Below are positions 37,284-47,466 of a stretch of 64,000 nucleotides of DNA, in pieces. Under the pieces are notes generated by a model. That model was not told the origin of the DNA. It was given only the letters and a program-made list of their open reading frames with translations, and did no database searches. Position 1 is the stretch's first letter, and the number at the start of each line of letters is the position of its first letter. Location of the stretch: NCBI RefSeq assembly GCF_003337485.1, contig NZ_QPJJ01000009.1, forward strand, positions 112,471-176,470, in the 5' to 3' direction. A program made the position numbers and the translations under genes. This stretch comes from Saliterribacillus persicus (GTDB lineage: Bacteria; Bacillota; Bacilli; Bacillales; Amphibacillaceae).

Positions 37284-38600
37284 ATGACGGTTGTTGCTAC
37301 TATACTAATATTTATTGTGAGTTATATTGGAATCATGCTTGAAAAGGTTAATAGAGCGGTCGTTGCTATGACAGGTTCTGTGCTTTTATTAATTATTGGG
37401 GTGTATCCTTGGAGTGATGCATTCTCTACGTATATAGATTGGAATACGATTGCATTACTTTTTTCCATGATGGTTTTAGTTTCTATTACAAAAAAAACTG
37501 GCATTTTCTCTTTTATCGCTATACGATTCGCTCAGCAGGTGAAAGGTCATCCCTTACACTTACTCATCGGTTCAGCCATCTTTACAGCTGTTGGCTCAGC
37601 TCTTTTGGATAATGTTACAACTGTATTGCTTTTTGTTCCGGTTATTTTAACTTTAACAAAAATGCTCTTGCTACCTTCTTTTCCCTATTTAATTACGATA
37701 ATATTTAGCGCAAATATCGGAGGCACAGCAACTTTGATTGGTGACCCTCCTAATATTATGATTGGCCAAGCCGTCGAACACTTTACTTTTTTATCATTTA
37801 TTCAACATGCCGCTCCAGTAGCAATTATTCTTTTATTGCTACTGCTGATTGTCATAGCCAAATTATTTAAAAATAAATTACAACCAAAAGAAAAAAATAA
37901 AATTGAGGAATTAATGAAGATGGATGCATCCAAAGATTTGATAAAATCGCCGATGTTATATCAATCCATATCCATTCTTAGCTTAACGATTATTGGCTTT
38001 CTATTGCACACCTTTATTCATATTGATTTAACAACGGTTGCGGTATGTGGTGCCCTGCTTTTATTACTTGTAACGGATAAAGAATTAGGGGCAGAAAAAG
38101 TGTTTAAAGAGGTTGAATGGGTAACTTTATTCTTTTTTATTGGTTTATTTATGCTAGTGGGTGGGTTAGAACGTGTTGGTATTATCGATGAAATTGCTAG
38201 AGGTATCATGTGGATAACAGAGGGTGACCTGCCAACTACAGCAATATTATTATTATGGACTGCAGGGCTTTTTTCTGGTGTGGTGGATAATATTCCTTTT
38301 GTAGCCGCAATGATCCCTGTTATAAATGAATTGGAAAGCTATGGTATTGATAATCTTGATCCATTATGGTGGTCATTGGCTCTAGGAGCTTGCTTAGGTG
38401 GAAACGGCACACTTATAGGCGCATCTGCAAATGTTGTAGTTGCAGGACTTGCTGCAGGAGAAAATCAATCCATTTCGTTCATTCGATTTATGAAATATGG
38501 TGTTCCGATCGTAATAGTTTCATTAATTGTATCTAGCATCTATATTTATGTACGTTATCTTTACCCATACACATTAATATTGCCGTTGGTTTTTTCATAA
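37284..38600 (+). CDS. ArsB/NhaD-type ion permease
   Basis: A 438-aa polytopic transporter of the ion transporter superfamily. Repeat 1 contains DNVTTVLLFVPVILT and ANIGGTATLIGDPPNIMIG; repeat 2 contains GVVDNIPFVAAMIPV and GNGTLIGASANVVVAGLA, the paired signatures of ArsB/NhaD/YbiR permeases. The ion (arsenite, Na+/H+ or another) cannot be decided; no arsR or arsC neighbours are present, which argues against a dedicated arsenic operon. Confidence 0.88.
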   Translation: MTVVATILIFIVSYIGIMLEKVNRAVVAMTGSVLLLIIGVYPWSDAFSTYIDWNTIALLFSMMVLVSITKKTGIFSFIAIRFAQQVKGHPLHLLIGSAIFTAVGSALLDNVTTVLLFVPVILTLTKMLLLPSFPYLITIIFSANIGGTATLIGDPPNIMIGQAVEHFTFLSFIQHAAPVAIILLLLLLIVIAKLFKNKLQPKEKNKIEELMKMDASKDLIKSPMLYQSISILSLTIIGFLLHTFIHIDLTTVAVCGALLLLLVTDKELGAEKVFKEVEWVTLFFFIGLFMLVGGLERVGIIDEIARGIMWITEGDLPTTAILLLWTAGLFSGVVDNIPFVAAMIPVINELESYGIDNLDPLWWSLALGACLGGNGTLIGASANVVVAGLAAGENQSISFIRFMKYGVPIVIVSLIVSSIYIYVRYLYPYTLILPLVFS

Positions 38601-38682
38601 AGATACTCGCATAATAGTAGCTATACCTGTCAAAACTATAACAGGATTTTTGAAATTATTTCCTTGAAGGCAGGTATGCATT

Positions 38683-39357
38683 GTGGATGGTCATGAAATC
38701 ATACTATTGATAATTCGGACAATTTTTTCTTATATCATGATTGTGTTTGTATTTAGACTTATGGGGAAGCGTGAAATTGGGGAATTAAGCTTATTGGATA
38801 TTGTCATTTTTATTATGATTGCAGAAATAGCTGTCTTTTCAATTGATGATTTAAAACGTCCGTTTATTCATGGAATAGTACCAATGCTTGTATTATTTCT
38901 TATTCAAAGATTTACTGCACAAATATCGATGAAGAGTAAGCTTTTCAGAGGGTGGTTTGAGGGTAGGCCATCTATCATTATTTCAAATGGGTATATTAAT
39001 GAACAAGAAATGAGGAAAAATCGGTATAATTTTGATGATTTAACACAACAATTGCGAGAAAATGGAATTGATGCAATTAACCAAGTGCAATTTGCTATTT
39101 TAGAACCGTCAGGAAAGTTGTCTGTTATAGAAAAGGAAGAAGAAAGCACATCGAACACAAATTACTTTGGATTACTTTATCCTTTGATACTTGACGGCAA
39201 AATTCAAACTTCTTCCTTAGACAAGATTGGTAAGGACGAAACGTGGTTAAAAAGTGAATTAAAAAAACGGGGAATTAGTGATTGGAAGGCTATTTCCTTT
39301 TGTACCATTAATAGTGATAAGAAATGGAGTATCGATTTCGATACTCCATCTTCCTAA
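38683..39357 (+). CDS. DUF421 membrane protein, YrbG/YetF-like
   Basis: A 224-aa protein with three N-terminal membrane spans (to about residue 75) containing FRLMGKREIGELSLLDIVIFIMI-type residues of the family, then a cytoplasmic domain with RPSIIISNGYINEQEMRK. GTG start 38683. B. subtilis has yrbG at the same place, before spoVB. YetF-type proteins have been linked to spore germination and membrane roles; nothing specific is visible here. Its 3' end overlaps spoVB on the other strand by 4 bp. Confidence 0.85.
   Translation: MDGHEIILLIIRTIFSYIMIVFVFRLMGKREIGELSLLDIVIFIMIAEIAVFSIDDLKRPFIHGIVPMLVLFLIQRFTAQISMKSKLFRGWFEGRPSIIISNGYINEQEMRKNRYNFDDLTQQLRENGIDAINQVQFAILEPSGKLSVIEKEEESTSNTNYFGLLYPLILDGKIQTSSLDKIGKDETWLKSELKKRGISDWKAISFCTINSDKKWSIDFDTPSS
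39324..39352. terminator. Perfect 12-bp palindrome at convergent gene ends
   Basis: ATGGAGTATCGA (39324-39335) and TCGATACTCCAT (39338-39349) are exact inverses with a 2-nt gap. It lies in the last codons of the DUF421 gene just before the convergent spoVB stop. T-rich sequence follows after about 10 nt. It may terminate transcription on either strand, though the two-base loop means the hairpin would open a few pairs. Confidence 0.65.
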
Positions 39358-40898
39358 TGCTTTTTTTCTCTAAGCAGACTAAGCTCTTTTTTTGAAATAA
39401 ACCCCAAACCAAATAGAAAAATACAATAGATGATCGCAAGTAAGACTAGAAGGAATAGAAAGACTGCCAGACTTTCACTGTAATTTGTTAAGTATATTTT
39501 AAATAGAGAGCCTGCCCAATAAGTTAATATAAATAAAAGTATCATCTTAAAAAGCATACCCCAAGAAATAGTGAACTTGATCGTTCTCCATAAACTTATT
39601 AAATGCAGTGCAGTGCCAACTACTACTCCAATAACTAAAGAAATCGCGACACCTGTTATACCAAATGCTGGGTTTGCAGTTAAAATAAAAAGAATGATAA
39701 ATTTGATGATGGTAGCAATAATGCTATTCCACATAGCTTCTTTAGCAAGATCTAATGCTTGTAAGGTTGCATATAAAGGAAACTGAATATACATAAATAG
39801 AAAACCTGGTGCCATAATCTTTAAAAATATTGTAGCATTGGTGTTGCCATACATATAATGTAAGATTGTTTCACCAAAAAGCATTAAAGAAACAGTTGCT
39901 ATAGCACCTGAAGCAAAAGAGAGCCTTATAGCTTGATGAATGCGATAATGAATAACAGAGGTGTTTTTTCTAGCATCAGCCTCACTTATATTGGGAACGA
40001 GAGCAATTGCTAAAGCATGCGTGAAAAATGTTGGTAAAAAGAGTAACGGAAACGCATAGCCTGTAAGTGATCCATACTGCTTGGTTGCTAGCTGCACAGG
40101 TATACCTGCTAGTAATAAACTTTGAGACACAATAATTGGTTCTAAAAAATTTGAGATAGATCCTATCAATCGGCTAAATGTACTTGGAATAGAAATCTTC
40201 ATTAGCTGCATGAAGGTTTCTTTTCCACTAAATAGATAACTTTTCAACTTACTTCTTAATTTTATTGTTTTCTTAGTTTTAAACATAAAGACCATAAACA
40301 ACAAGGAAATAAATTCACCTAATATAACGGAAAACATAGCTCCAGCTGCTGCAAACTCTATACCTAACGGTAAAAATAAATTCACAAAAAATGCTACAGA
40401 GAGAATACGGACGGTTTGTTCTAATACTTGCGCGTAACTTTGAGGTTTCATGTTTTGTTTCCCTTGAAAATAACCTCGAATAACAGCTGCTATGGCACTA
40501 ATCGGAATTATGGGTATAATGGCTATTAAGGGATAATATACACGTTCATCAGTGAGAAGATTCTTAGCTATGAATGGGGCGAAAAAAAATATACCTATTG
40601 TTACGACTATACTAATGGATGTTGTAAGCAAGAGTGATAAAACTAATATTTGTTTTATTTTTTTCTGATCACCTAACACTGTAGCTTCAGCTACCCTTTT
40701 AGAAATAGCAATAGGCAGCCCCACTTGTGAAATAGTATATAATAAAAATAGTGTAGGAAGAGCCATATTATAGAGTCCTATACCTTCTTCCCCAATTAAT
40801 CTAGCCATTACAATGCGATTAATAAAACCTAAGAAGCGGGTGATTAGTCCGGCAATGATTAATATTAATGCACCTTTTAAAAAAGATTGTTTGGTCAC
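39354..40898 (-). CDS. spoVB: Stage V sporulation protein B (MurJ-like flippase)
   Basis: A 514-aa protein of the MOP/MVF flippase superfamily with about fourteen hydrophobic segments. The N-terminus FLKGALILIIAGLITRFLGFINRIV and the loop RGYFQGKQNMKPQSYAQ are typical of the SpoVB/YtgP group. SpoVB is needed for spore cortex synthesis, presumably flipping lipid II across the outer forespore membrane. Position between yrbG and comN is as in B. subtilis, which separates it from other paralogues. Confidence 0.9.
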   Translation of the reverse strand: MTKQSFLKGALILIIAGLITRFLGFINRIVMARLIGEEGIGLYNMALPTLFLLYTISQVGLPIAISKRVAEATVLGDQKKIKQILVLSLLLTTSISIVVTIGIFFFAPFIAKNLLTDERVYYPLIAIIPIIPISAIAAVIRGYFQGKQNMKPQSYAQVLEQTVRILSVAFFVNLFLPLGIEFAAAGAMFSVILGEFISLLFMVFMFKTKKTIKLRSKLKSYLFSGKETFMQLMKISIPSTFSRLIGSISNFLEPIIVSQSLLLAGIPVQLATKQYGSLTGYAFPLLFLPTFFTHALAIALVPNISEADARKNTSVIHYRIHQAIRLSFASGAIATVSLMLFGETILHYMYGNTNATIFLKIMAPGFLFMYIQFPLYATLQALDLAKEAMWNSIIATIIKFIILFILTANPAFGITGVAISLVIGVVVGTALHLISLWRTIKFTISWGMLFKMILLFILTYWAGSLFKIYLTNYSESLAVFLFLLVLLAIIYCIFLFGLGFISKKELSLLREKKH

Positions 40899-41008
40899 TT
40901 TATTAGACCTACCTTCTCAAAAGAAAATTTTTCATATACAATGTAATATATGCGACTACATTGGACAGGCATGACACAAAAATAAAATAGGTCTAGGAGG
41001 AACATCAG

Positions 41009-41302
41009 ATGGAGGAAGTTAAATCTGTTTCTGAGTGGAAATTTAAACTTCATGAGATATTAGATAGTAAGGTAGATGAATTTAAATTACTCGATTATTC
41101 TAATGCAAATAAAGAGGATATTTGGAATTGTTTAGTACAAAAGGTGTGGAAAGGAGAACCAGACAAGCGTCTACACCAAATTGTACAGGATATTTTTCAT
41201 CTTAATCCGTCTATTTATATGGTTTATTTAACCCAGCAATCTTTAAAAGATGATAATTTACAAGCATCTTTACAGGCTCTTTTAGGGGATCAAGATTATT
41301 AA
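41009..41302 (+). CDS. comN: Post-transcriptional regulator ComN
   Basis: A 97-aa soluble helical protein of the ComN (YrzD) family; VQKVWKGEPDKRLHQIVQDI is the conserved centre. In B. subtilis ComN promotes comE operon expression post-transcriptionally and localises at septa and poles via DivIVA. It is placed between spoVB and secDF as there. RBS is ctaggagg. Confidence 0.85.
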   Translation: MEEVKSVSEWKFKLHEILDSKVDEFKLLDYSNANKEDIWNCLVQKVWKGEPDKRLHQIVQDIFHLNPSIYMVYLTQQSLKDDNLQASLQALLGDQDY

Positions 41303-41358
41303 AAGTAATACATATAATAAAAACTGGATAGGTATAGAAAAAGAGGAGGCACGTCTTA

Positions 41359-43614
41359 ATGATTAAAAAAGGTAGAATCGTTGCCTTTATTCTAATCGTA
41401 CTAATATTTGCTGGTACGATCGGAACAACGATAACAGATATAACAAAAAATATAAAATTAGGTTTAGATCTTCAAGGAGGATTCGAGGTTTTATACGAGG
41501 TGGAGCCGATTGATGATTCTCAAGAAGTAACAACAGATTTGTTAGAGGCTACTACTCGTATTTTACGTGAAAGAGTAGATGTTTTAGGTGTAAGTGAACC
41601 TAACTTTAATATAGAAGAACCAAATCGAATTCGCGTACAACTAGCAGGTATTGATGATCAGACCGAAGCAAGAGATCTCTTAGCCACATCTGCACAATTA
41701 TCTTTTCGTGATGTTAATGATAAAGAGTATTTAGATGGATCAGACATTAAGGAAGGTAGTGCTAGACAAGAATTCGATCCGAATACCAATGAACCAGTGG
41801 TAACAGTCCAATTTAAAGATTCTGATCGATTTGGGAATACAACTCAAGAAATATTAGAAAGTGATGTTGCTGATCGCTTAGTTATCTGGATGGATTATGA
41901 AGAAGGCGATTCCTACGCAGAGGAGTCTCAAAAAGCAGACCCGAAATTTGTTTCTGCTCCAGGATTTGACCAAGTACTTCGGACCTCAGATATCCAAATA
42001 ACTGGTGACTTTACAGTGGAATCCGCCAATAGACTTGCTGATATACTGAATGCAGGGTCTTTACCGGTTAATTTGGAGGAGGAATACTCTACTTCTGTGG
42101 GTGCTCAATTTGGATTACAAGCACTTGATAAAACAGTATTTGCTGGTGCGTTAGGTGTCGGTTTAATATTTCTATTTATGATGTTATATTACCGATTTCC
42201 AGGTGTGATTGCTACGATTACACTTAGTATATATATATACTTAGTTCTACTCGTTTTTCAATTAATGAATGGTGTTTTAACTTTACCAGGAATTGCTGCT
42301 TTAGTATTAGGGGTTGGGATGGCAGTTGATGCCAATATCATTACCTATGAACGAATTAAAGAAGAATTAAAAGAAGGAAAATCGATAAAAGCAGCTTTTA
42401 AAGCTGGTAATAGTAATTCTTTATCAACGATATTTGATGCGAATTTTACTACTTTAATAGCAGCATCTGTGCTATTTATTTTCGGTACAAGCTCTGTTAA
42501 AGGATTCGCTACACTATTAATCGTGAGTATTATCCTTAGTTTTGTTACAGCTGTATTTGGTTCTAGGTTATTCCTTGGACTGTGGGTGTATAGTAACTTC
42601 TTAAATAAAAGACCTGGCTGGTTTGGTGTGAAGAAGGATCAAATAAAAGATATAGCAGATAAAGATGAAGTTGAACCAACTGTTTTTGGACGACAATTTG
42701 ACTTTGTTAAACATAGAAAAAAATTCTTTCTTATATCTCTTTCACTCATTAGTTTAGGGATTATATTTCTAGCTGTATTTAAATTGAATTTAGGAATTGA
42801 TTTTGTAAGTGGTTCTCGTGTTGAAGTGTTAGCTGAAGAAACGTTAACAGAAGAAGAAATTGAAACTGCTTATGAATCTTTAGGTTTATCAACTACTGGT
42901 AAGATTGTATTTGCTGGTGAGGATAATAATATTGCCGTAGCACGGTTTGATAAAGAATTAACACAAGAGCAAGTTGCTGAGGTAAGGGAATATTTCACAG
43001 ATGCATACGGGTCAGCTCCAAGTGTAAGCACAGTTTCTCCTACTGTTGGTCAAGAACTCGCTAAAAATGCGGTCCTTGCGGTGTTATATGCAACAATCGG
43101 TATTGTATTATATGTTACTTTCCGCTTTGAGTTTTACTCTGCATTCACGGCCATTCTGGCTCTGTTCCACGATGCGTTCTTTATCCTTGCTCTGTTTAGC
43201 ATTACTAGACTAGAGTTTGATATTACGATTATCGCAGCAATATTAACAATTGTTGGTTATTCGATAAATGATACCATTGTGACTTTTGATCGTATAAGGG
43301 AAAATTTAAAGAAAAAGAAACGTGTACGTTCCTTCGGTGAGCTTGCTAAGCTAATAAATCACAGCTTGATGCAGACTCTAGGCAGAAGTATAAATACCGT
43401 ATTAACCGTTATTTTCGCAGCACTAATGCTACTAATATTTGGTGCTTCATCTATCACTAACTTTGCATTTGCTCTCGTAGTCGGGTTGTTGGCAGGTACC
43501 TACTCATCCTTATTTATTGCGGCACAGGTGTGGTTAGTATGGAGAGGGAAAAACATAAAAGAAAAACCAATCCTTTATATTGAGAAAAAGAGAAATGATG
43601 GACCACAAGTATAG
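41359..43614 (+). CDS. secDF: Protein translocase SecDF fusion
   Basis: A 751-aa RND-type membrane protein using proton motive force to help Sec export. The SecD part (about 1-430) has LGLDLQGGFEVLYE, a large extracytoplasmic P1 domain and GVGMAVDANIITYERIKEE. The SecF part (about 440-751) has LGIDFVSGSRVEVL and VGYSINDTIVTFDRIREN. Twelve spans are expected. Fusion of SecD and SecF is normal for Bacillus relatives. It probably acts with YajC. Confidence 0.97.
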   Translation: MIKKGRIVAFILIVLIFAGTIGTTITDITKNIKLGLDLQGGFEVLYEVEPIDDSQEVTTDLLEATTRILRERVDVLGVSEPNFNIEEPNRIRVQLAGIDDQTEARDLLATSAQLSFRDVNDKEYLDGSDIKEGSARQEFDPNTNEPVVTVQFKDSDRFGNTTQEILESDVADRLVIWMDYEEGDSYAEESQKADPKFVSAPGFDQVLRTSDIQITGDFTVESANRLADILNAGSLPVNLEEEYSTSVGAQFGLQALDKTVFAGALGVGLIFLFMMLYYRFPGVIATITLSIYIYLVLLVFQLMNGVLTLPGIAALVLGVGMAVDANIITYERIKEELKEGKSIKAAFKAGNSNSLSTIFDANFTTLIAASVLFIFGTSSVKGFATLLIVSIILSFVTAVFGSRLFLGLWVYSNFLNKRPGWFGVKKDQIKDIADKDEVEPTVFGRQFDFVKHRKKFFLISLSLISLGIIFLAVFKLNLGIDFVSGSRVEVLAEETLTEEEIETAYESLGLSTTGKIVFAGEDNNIAVARFDKELTQEQVAEVREYFTDAYGSAPSVSTVSPTVGQELAKNAVLAVLYATIGIVLYVTFRFEFYSAFTAILALFHDAFFILALFSITRLEFDITIIAAILTIVGYSINDTIVTFDRIRENLKKKKRVRSFGELAKLINHSLMQTLGRSINTVLTVIFAALMLLIFGASSITNFAFALVVGLLAGTYSSLFIAAQVWLVWRGKNIKEKPILYIEKKRNDGPQV

Positions 43615-43649
43615 GTAATTATTATTTTAAAAGGTAATCTATCATTACT

Positions 43650-43695
43650 ACACCCCGAGAGTTAGAGTGAAAATCTAACTCTCGGGGTGTTTATT
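43650..43695 (+). terminator. Strong terminator after secDF
   Basis: A perfect 16-bp stem, ACACCCCGAGAGTTAG (43650-43665) with CTAACTCTCGGGGTGT (43675-43690), then TTATTT. Confidence 0.9.
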
Positions 43696-43855
43696 TAGGT
43701 AAGACTTGAAGAAAATGATAAATAAAGTTTAAAAACAGAAGGGGAAGAGAATAAGTAAGTATATAGGGAAGATAACCTGTAGGAATCGCGTTTAATTATT
43801 TAAACCTATATACTTAAAGAAGGAATTATACCTAACTAAGAAAGGAGATAAAATT

Positions 43856-44200
43856 ATGCGGGGTCAAACTTATATTATTTTAGCAGTTGTTTTCGCAGTC
43901 ATAGTAGCAATTTTTGCAGTGATTAATGTCGATGCGGTAGAAGTTAATTATTTATTTGGTACTGGTGAGGCGCCATTAATTCTTGTGATATTGATTTCTG
44001 TTTTAATGGGAGCACTAATAACTGCTGCGGTGGGCGTTGTACGCGTGATTCGTTTACAAAAAGAAAATCGTCAGTTAAAACATGAGATCAATGGATTAAA
44101 AGCATCAGACAACACAATTATTGATGATAACTCTACCAACGAAAGTAAAGAACAAACACCAGGAATAGAAGAAAATAATATATCTTCAACGAAAGAATAA
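43856..44200 (+). CDS. LapA-domain membrane protein, YrvD-like
   Basis: A 114-aa protein with two membrane spans (about 5-25 and 39-63) followed by a helical, Ser/Asn/Glu-rich tail. The IFAVINVDAVEVNYLFG loop is the LapA/DUF1049 pattern. It precedes recJ as yrvD does in B. subtilis. In proteobacteria LapA-like proteins take part in lipopolysaccharide assembly, which cannot apply here; function is unknown. RBS is aaaggaga. Confidence 0.82.
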   Translation: MRGQTYIILAVVFAVIVAIFAVINVDAVEVNYLFGTGEAPLILVILISVLMGALITAAVGVVRVIRLQKENRQLKHEINGLKASDNTIIDDNSTNESKEQTPGIEENNISSTKE

Positions 44201-44325
44201 CTAGTTTCAACATTGAAAGAGAGCTTTATTCTGTTTCTTCCTCTGATTACCATTATATTTATGGACCATATCTGTTTGCTACCCTTGACACACTTTTGTA
44301 TAATAAGTGAGTCAGGGGTGAATTT

Positions 44326-46668
44326 ATGTTAAAAAGCCAAGCAAATTGGTCATTTACATATGAGGAAATAAAGCAAGATAATAATGAACTGAATGAATTA
44401 AACATTTCAAAAATCACAAAAGATATTCTCTTGCATCGTGGTATTGAATCAGTAGATAAAGCGAAGGATTTTCTAAAGCCTTCTATTGAATCACTTTTGG
44501 AGCCTGCATTACTGTCTGATATAAAAAAAGCCACTTTGCGCGTTAAAAAAGCAATTGATGAGGGAGAAAGCATTCTTGTTTATGGGGATTATGACGCTGA
44601 TGGTGTGACTTCAACAACACTTATGGTAGAAACCTTAAACGAAATGGGAGCAATGTGCGATTATTATATTCCGAATCGCTTTACAGAAGGTTATGGCCCA
44701 AATAAAGACGCTTTCAAGCAAATTAATCAACAAGGTTTTAACTTAATTATAACTGTCGATAATGGAATAGCTGGTGTTGAGGCGATTAATTATGCTACTG
44801 AATTAGGGCTTGATGTAATCGTTACAGATCATCACGAAGCACAAGATCAATTACCTAACGCATATGCAATTCTACACCCTAAATGTTCAGATGATTACAC
44901 TTTTAAAGAATTAGCAGGGGTTGGGGTAGCTTTTAAATTTGCATGGTATTTACTTGGTTATTTCCCAAAACAATTTTTAGATTTAGTTGCAATAGGCACG
45001 ATAGCCGATTTAGTCCCCTTAATAGAGGAAAATAGGGTTCTCACCTATCACGGCCTCAAAGTGCTTAGTAAAACAAATAGAGTAGGCTTAAAAGCGTTAA
45101 TGGATGAGTGTGGAATGGAAGGCACGGTAACGGAAGTCGATGTTGGTTTTAAAATAGGACCACGACTTAATGCTGTTGGACGATTACAGGATGCCAACTT
45201 AGCAGTAGAATTACTTTTAATTGATGATTTAGCAGAAGCTAGAAATTTAGCTGAGCATGTACAGGCACTTAATGCTGAAAGACAAAAAATAGTTTCTGAT
45301 ATTACAAAGGAAGCAGTAGAGTTAATAGAAAATGATACTTCAGACCGCTTTAAAAATGTGATTGTGGTTGCTAAAACTGGGTGGAACCAAGGTGTTCTTG
45401 GAATAGTTGCTTCAAAGCTTGTCCAGCTTTATCATAAGCCCACACTCGTCCTTACTTTGAATGAGGAATCACAATCTGCGAAGGGGTCTGCCAGAAGTAT
45501 TGAAGCCTTTGACCTTTTTAAAGAATGTATGCAAATTAGGTCACTGTTTACCCATTTTGGAGGACATGCGCAAGCAGCAGGAATGACTCTGCCAATTGAA
45601 CAAATTGAAGCTGTTAGTGAGCAATTAAGTGAAAGAGCTGAAGAGAGTTTAACTGCAGAGGATTTCTATCCTAATTTGTTTATCGATTTTACAGTGGATT
45701 TAGATGACGTTACCATGGAATTACTACAAGAAATGGATAGCTTAGCACCCTTTGGGATGGGCAATCCAAAACCACTTTTTCATATAAGTGCAAAGCCGGA
45801 TAATCTTAAACAAATTGGTGCTGAAAAAAATCATTTAAAATTTCAATTTAAAAAAGATAAATCTTTAGTAGATGTAATTGGATTTGGGTTTGGTCATGTA
45901 TTCCATAAAATTATGAACGATTCCGAAATAGAAGTAGTTGGAGAATTACAAACAAATGAATGGAATGGTATTAAAAAGCCACAATTCTTTCTTAAGGATT
46001 TGCGAATTAATGAGTGGCAACTTTTTGATTATAGAGGAACAAATAAATGGCAAAAATCTTTAGAAGGACTCCAACAAAAAAGTGTATTGGTTTATTTTGA
46101 AGATCTTCCCAAAGGGTTACCATCTACGTGGGAAAGTAAAGCGGTACATGTAGAGGACTTAGATGCTAAAAAAATAGATTTTCATCATTTAATTATGATT
46201 GAATTACCTTCTGAAAAAGAGATCATCAAAAAGCTAATACAAGAAATTGATTTGGATTCTCTTTATCTTTGTTATCATGCTAAATTAGAATCAGGGTTAT
46301 CTTTATTACCAAGAAGAGAAGACTTTAAAGAGTTGTATGCACTTGTAATGAAAAGAGGTTATTTTGATTACAAGGTTGATGCTCCAAAGCTTTCTAAGTA
46401 CAAAGGATGGAAACTTGAAAAAATAAAATTTATGTTTCAAGTGTTTTATGAGTTAAACTTTGTTAAAATGAACGATGGGAAAATAATTCCGAATAAACAG
46501 GTGGAAAAGAAAGATCTTGAAACGTCTGAATTATACCAAGGTTTAAAAAAACAAATTGAAGTTGAAGAGTTACTCTATTACTCATCCAGAAATGACATAA
46601 AAAAATGGATGGATAAACAACGTGTGCCTTTGCAACAACCTGAGGAGGAAATGAGTTATGGATTATAA
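44326..46668 (+). CDS. recJ: Single-strand DNA exonuclease RecJ
   Basis: A 780-aa 5'-3' exonuclease for recombination and repair. DHH motifs are visible: [11 protein letters not shown] (about 87), the TVDNGIAG motif, VTDHHEA (DHH proper) and the GTIADLVPL motif. The DHHA1 domain carries GGHAQAAG near 410-417. The C-terminal 200 residues match the Firmicute RecJ extension. It overlaps apt by 11 bp. A TTGACA/TATAAT-like stretch lies near 44285-44304, but its spacing is irregular. Confidence 0.96.
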   Translation: MLKSQANWSFTYEEIKQDNNELNELNISKITKDILLHRGIESVDKAKDFLKPSIESLLEPALLSDIKKATLRVKKAIDEGESILVYGDYDADGVTSTTLMVETLNEMGAMCDYYIPNRFTEGYGPNKDAFKQINQQGFNLIITVDNGIAGVEAINYATELGLDVIVTDHHEAQDQLPNAYAILHPKCSDDYTFKELAGVGVAFKFAWYLLGYFPKQFLDLVAIGTIADLVPLIEENRVLTYHGLKVLSKTNRVGLKALMDECGMEGTVTEVDVGFKIGPRLNAVGRLQDANLAVELLLIDDLAEARNLAEHVQALNAERQKIVSDITKEAVELIENDTSDRFKNVIVVAKTGWNQGVLGIVASKLVQLYHKPTLVLTLNEESQSAKGSARSIEAFDLFKECMQIRSLFTHFGGHAQAAGMTLPIEQIEAVSEQLSERAEESLTAEDFYPNLFIDFTVDLDDVTMELLQEMDSLAPFGMGNPKPLFHISAKPDNLKQIGAEKNHLKFQFKKDKSLVDVIGFGFGHVFHKIMNDSEIEVVGELQTNEWNGIKKPQFFLKDLRINEWQLFDYRGTNKWQKSLEGLQQKSVLVYFEDLPKGLPSTWESKAVHVEDLDAKKIDFHHLIMIELPSEKEIIKKLIQEIDLDSLYLCYHAKLESGLSLLPRREDFKELYALVMKRGYFDYKVDAPKLSKYKGWKLEKIKFMFQVFYELNFVKMNDGKIIPNKQVEKKDLETSELYQGLKKQIEVEELLYYSSRNDIKKWMDKQRVPLQQPEEEMSYGL

Positions 46669-47170
46669 AAAATATATTACAGTGGTGGAAGATTGGCCAA
46701 AAGAAGGTGTCCGCTTTAAAGACATAACTACCTTGATGGATAATGGTCCTGCCTATAAATCTGCTGTAGATGAGATTGTTAGTTACGCTAAAGAAAAAGA
46801 AGTAGATTTGATTGTTGGTCCTGAAGCGCGCGGTTTTATAGTTGGTTGTCCTGTTTCCTATGCACTGGAGATTGGCTTTGCACCCGTGAGAAAAGAAGGC
46901 AAATTGCCAAGAGAAGTGATAAAAGTAAGTTATGGACTTGAGTATGGCGAAAACGTATTAACCATACATAAAGATGCTATTAAACCTGGTCAACGTGTGT
47001 TAATCACAGATGATTTACTGGCAACTGGAGGTACCATCGAAGCTACGATTAAATTAGTAGAAGAATTGGGTGGCGTTGTTGTAGGGTGTGCATTCTTAAT
47101 TGAGTTAACCTATTTAAATGGAAAAGATAAACTAGAGGGTTATGACGTATTAACTTTAATGCAGTACTAA
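46658..47170 (+). CDS. apt: Adenine phosphoribosyltransferase
   Basis: A 170-aa purine salvage enzyme making AMP from adenine and PRPP. The PRPP-binding motif [13 protein letters not shown] is at about 120-132, with the early [12 protein letters not shown] loop that binds adenine. The start lies inside the end of recJ, with gaggagg ahead. The recJ-apt-relA order is conserved in Bacillaceae. Next to relA, it may help balance the purine pools that (p)ppGpp affects (inference). Confidence 0.97.
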   Translation: MDYKKYITVVEDWPKEGVRFKDITTLMDNGPAYKSAVDEIVSYAKEKEVDLIVGPEARGFIVGCPVSYALEIGFAPVRKEGKLPREVIKVSYGLEYGENVLTIHKDAIKPGQRVLITDDLLATGGTIEATIKLVEELGGVVVGCAFLIELTYLNGKDKLEGYDVLTLMQY

Positions 47171-47192
47171 GGAAATTATAACTTCAAATAAT

Positions 47193-47229
47193 AATGAAGT
47201 ACTCGTTTTAGGGTGCTTCATTTTCTTTT
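47193..47229 (+). terminator. Terminator between apt and relA
   Basis: AATGAAGTAC (47193-47202) pairs with GTGCTTCATT (47213-47222), then TTTCTTTT. The remaining 240 bases to relA are AT-rich leader and promoter sequence without another recognisable element. Confidence 0.82.
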
Positions 47230-47466
47230 ATCGCAAACATGAATTATAAATTTATAAATATTTTAAAAGCTTTAAATAATTTAGAAGGTCAGAAAAAAAG
47301 TTGATATTTCCAAGTTAAGCGTGATCTATTATAATTAAGCGAAGGATTTCAGCGGTTTTTGTCGAAAATATCGTAAATACTAGGAAAGAAATCCAATCTT
47401 TTGGTATGATAGTTAAAACAAATCCTTTTCACATAGATAGGTGAAAAAGAATAAAAAGGTGATTAC

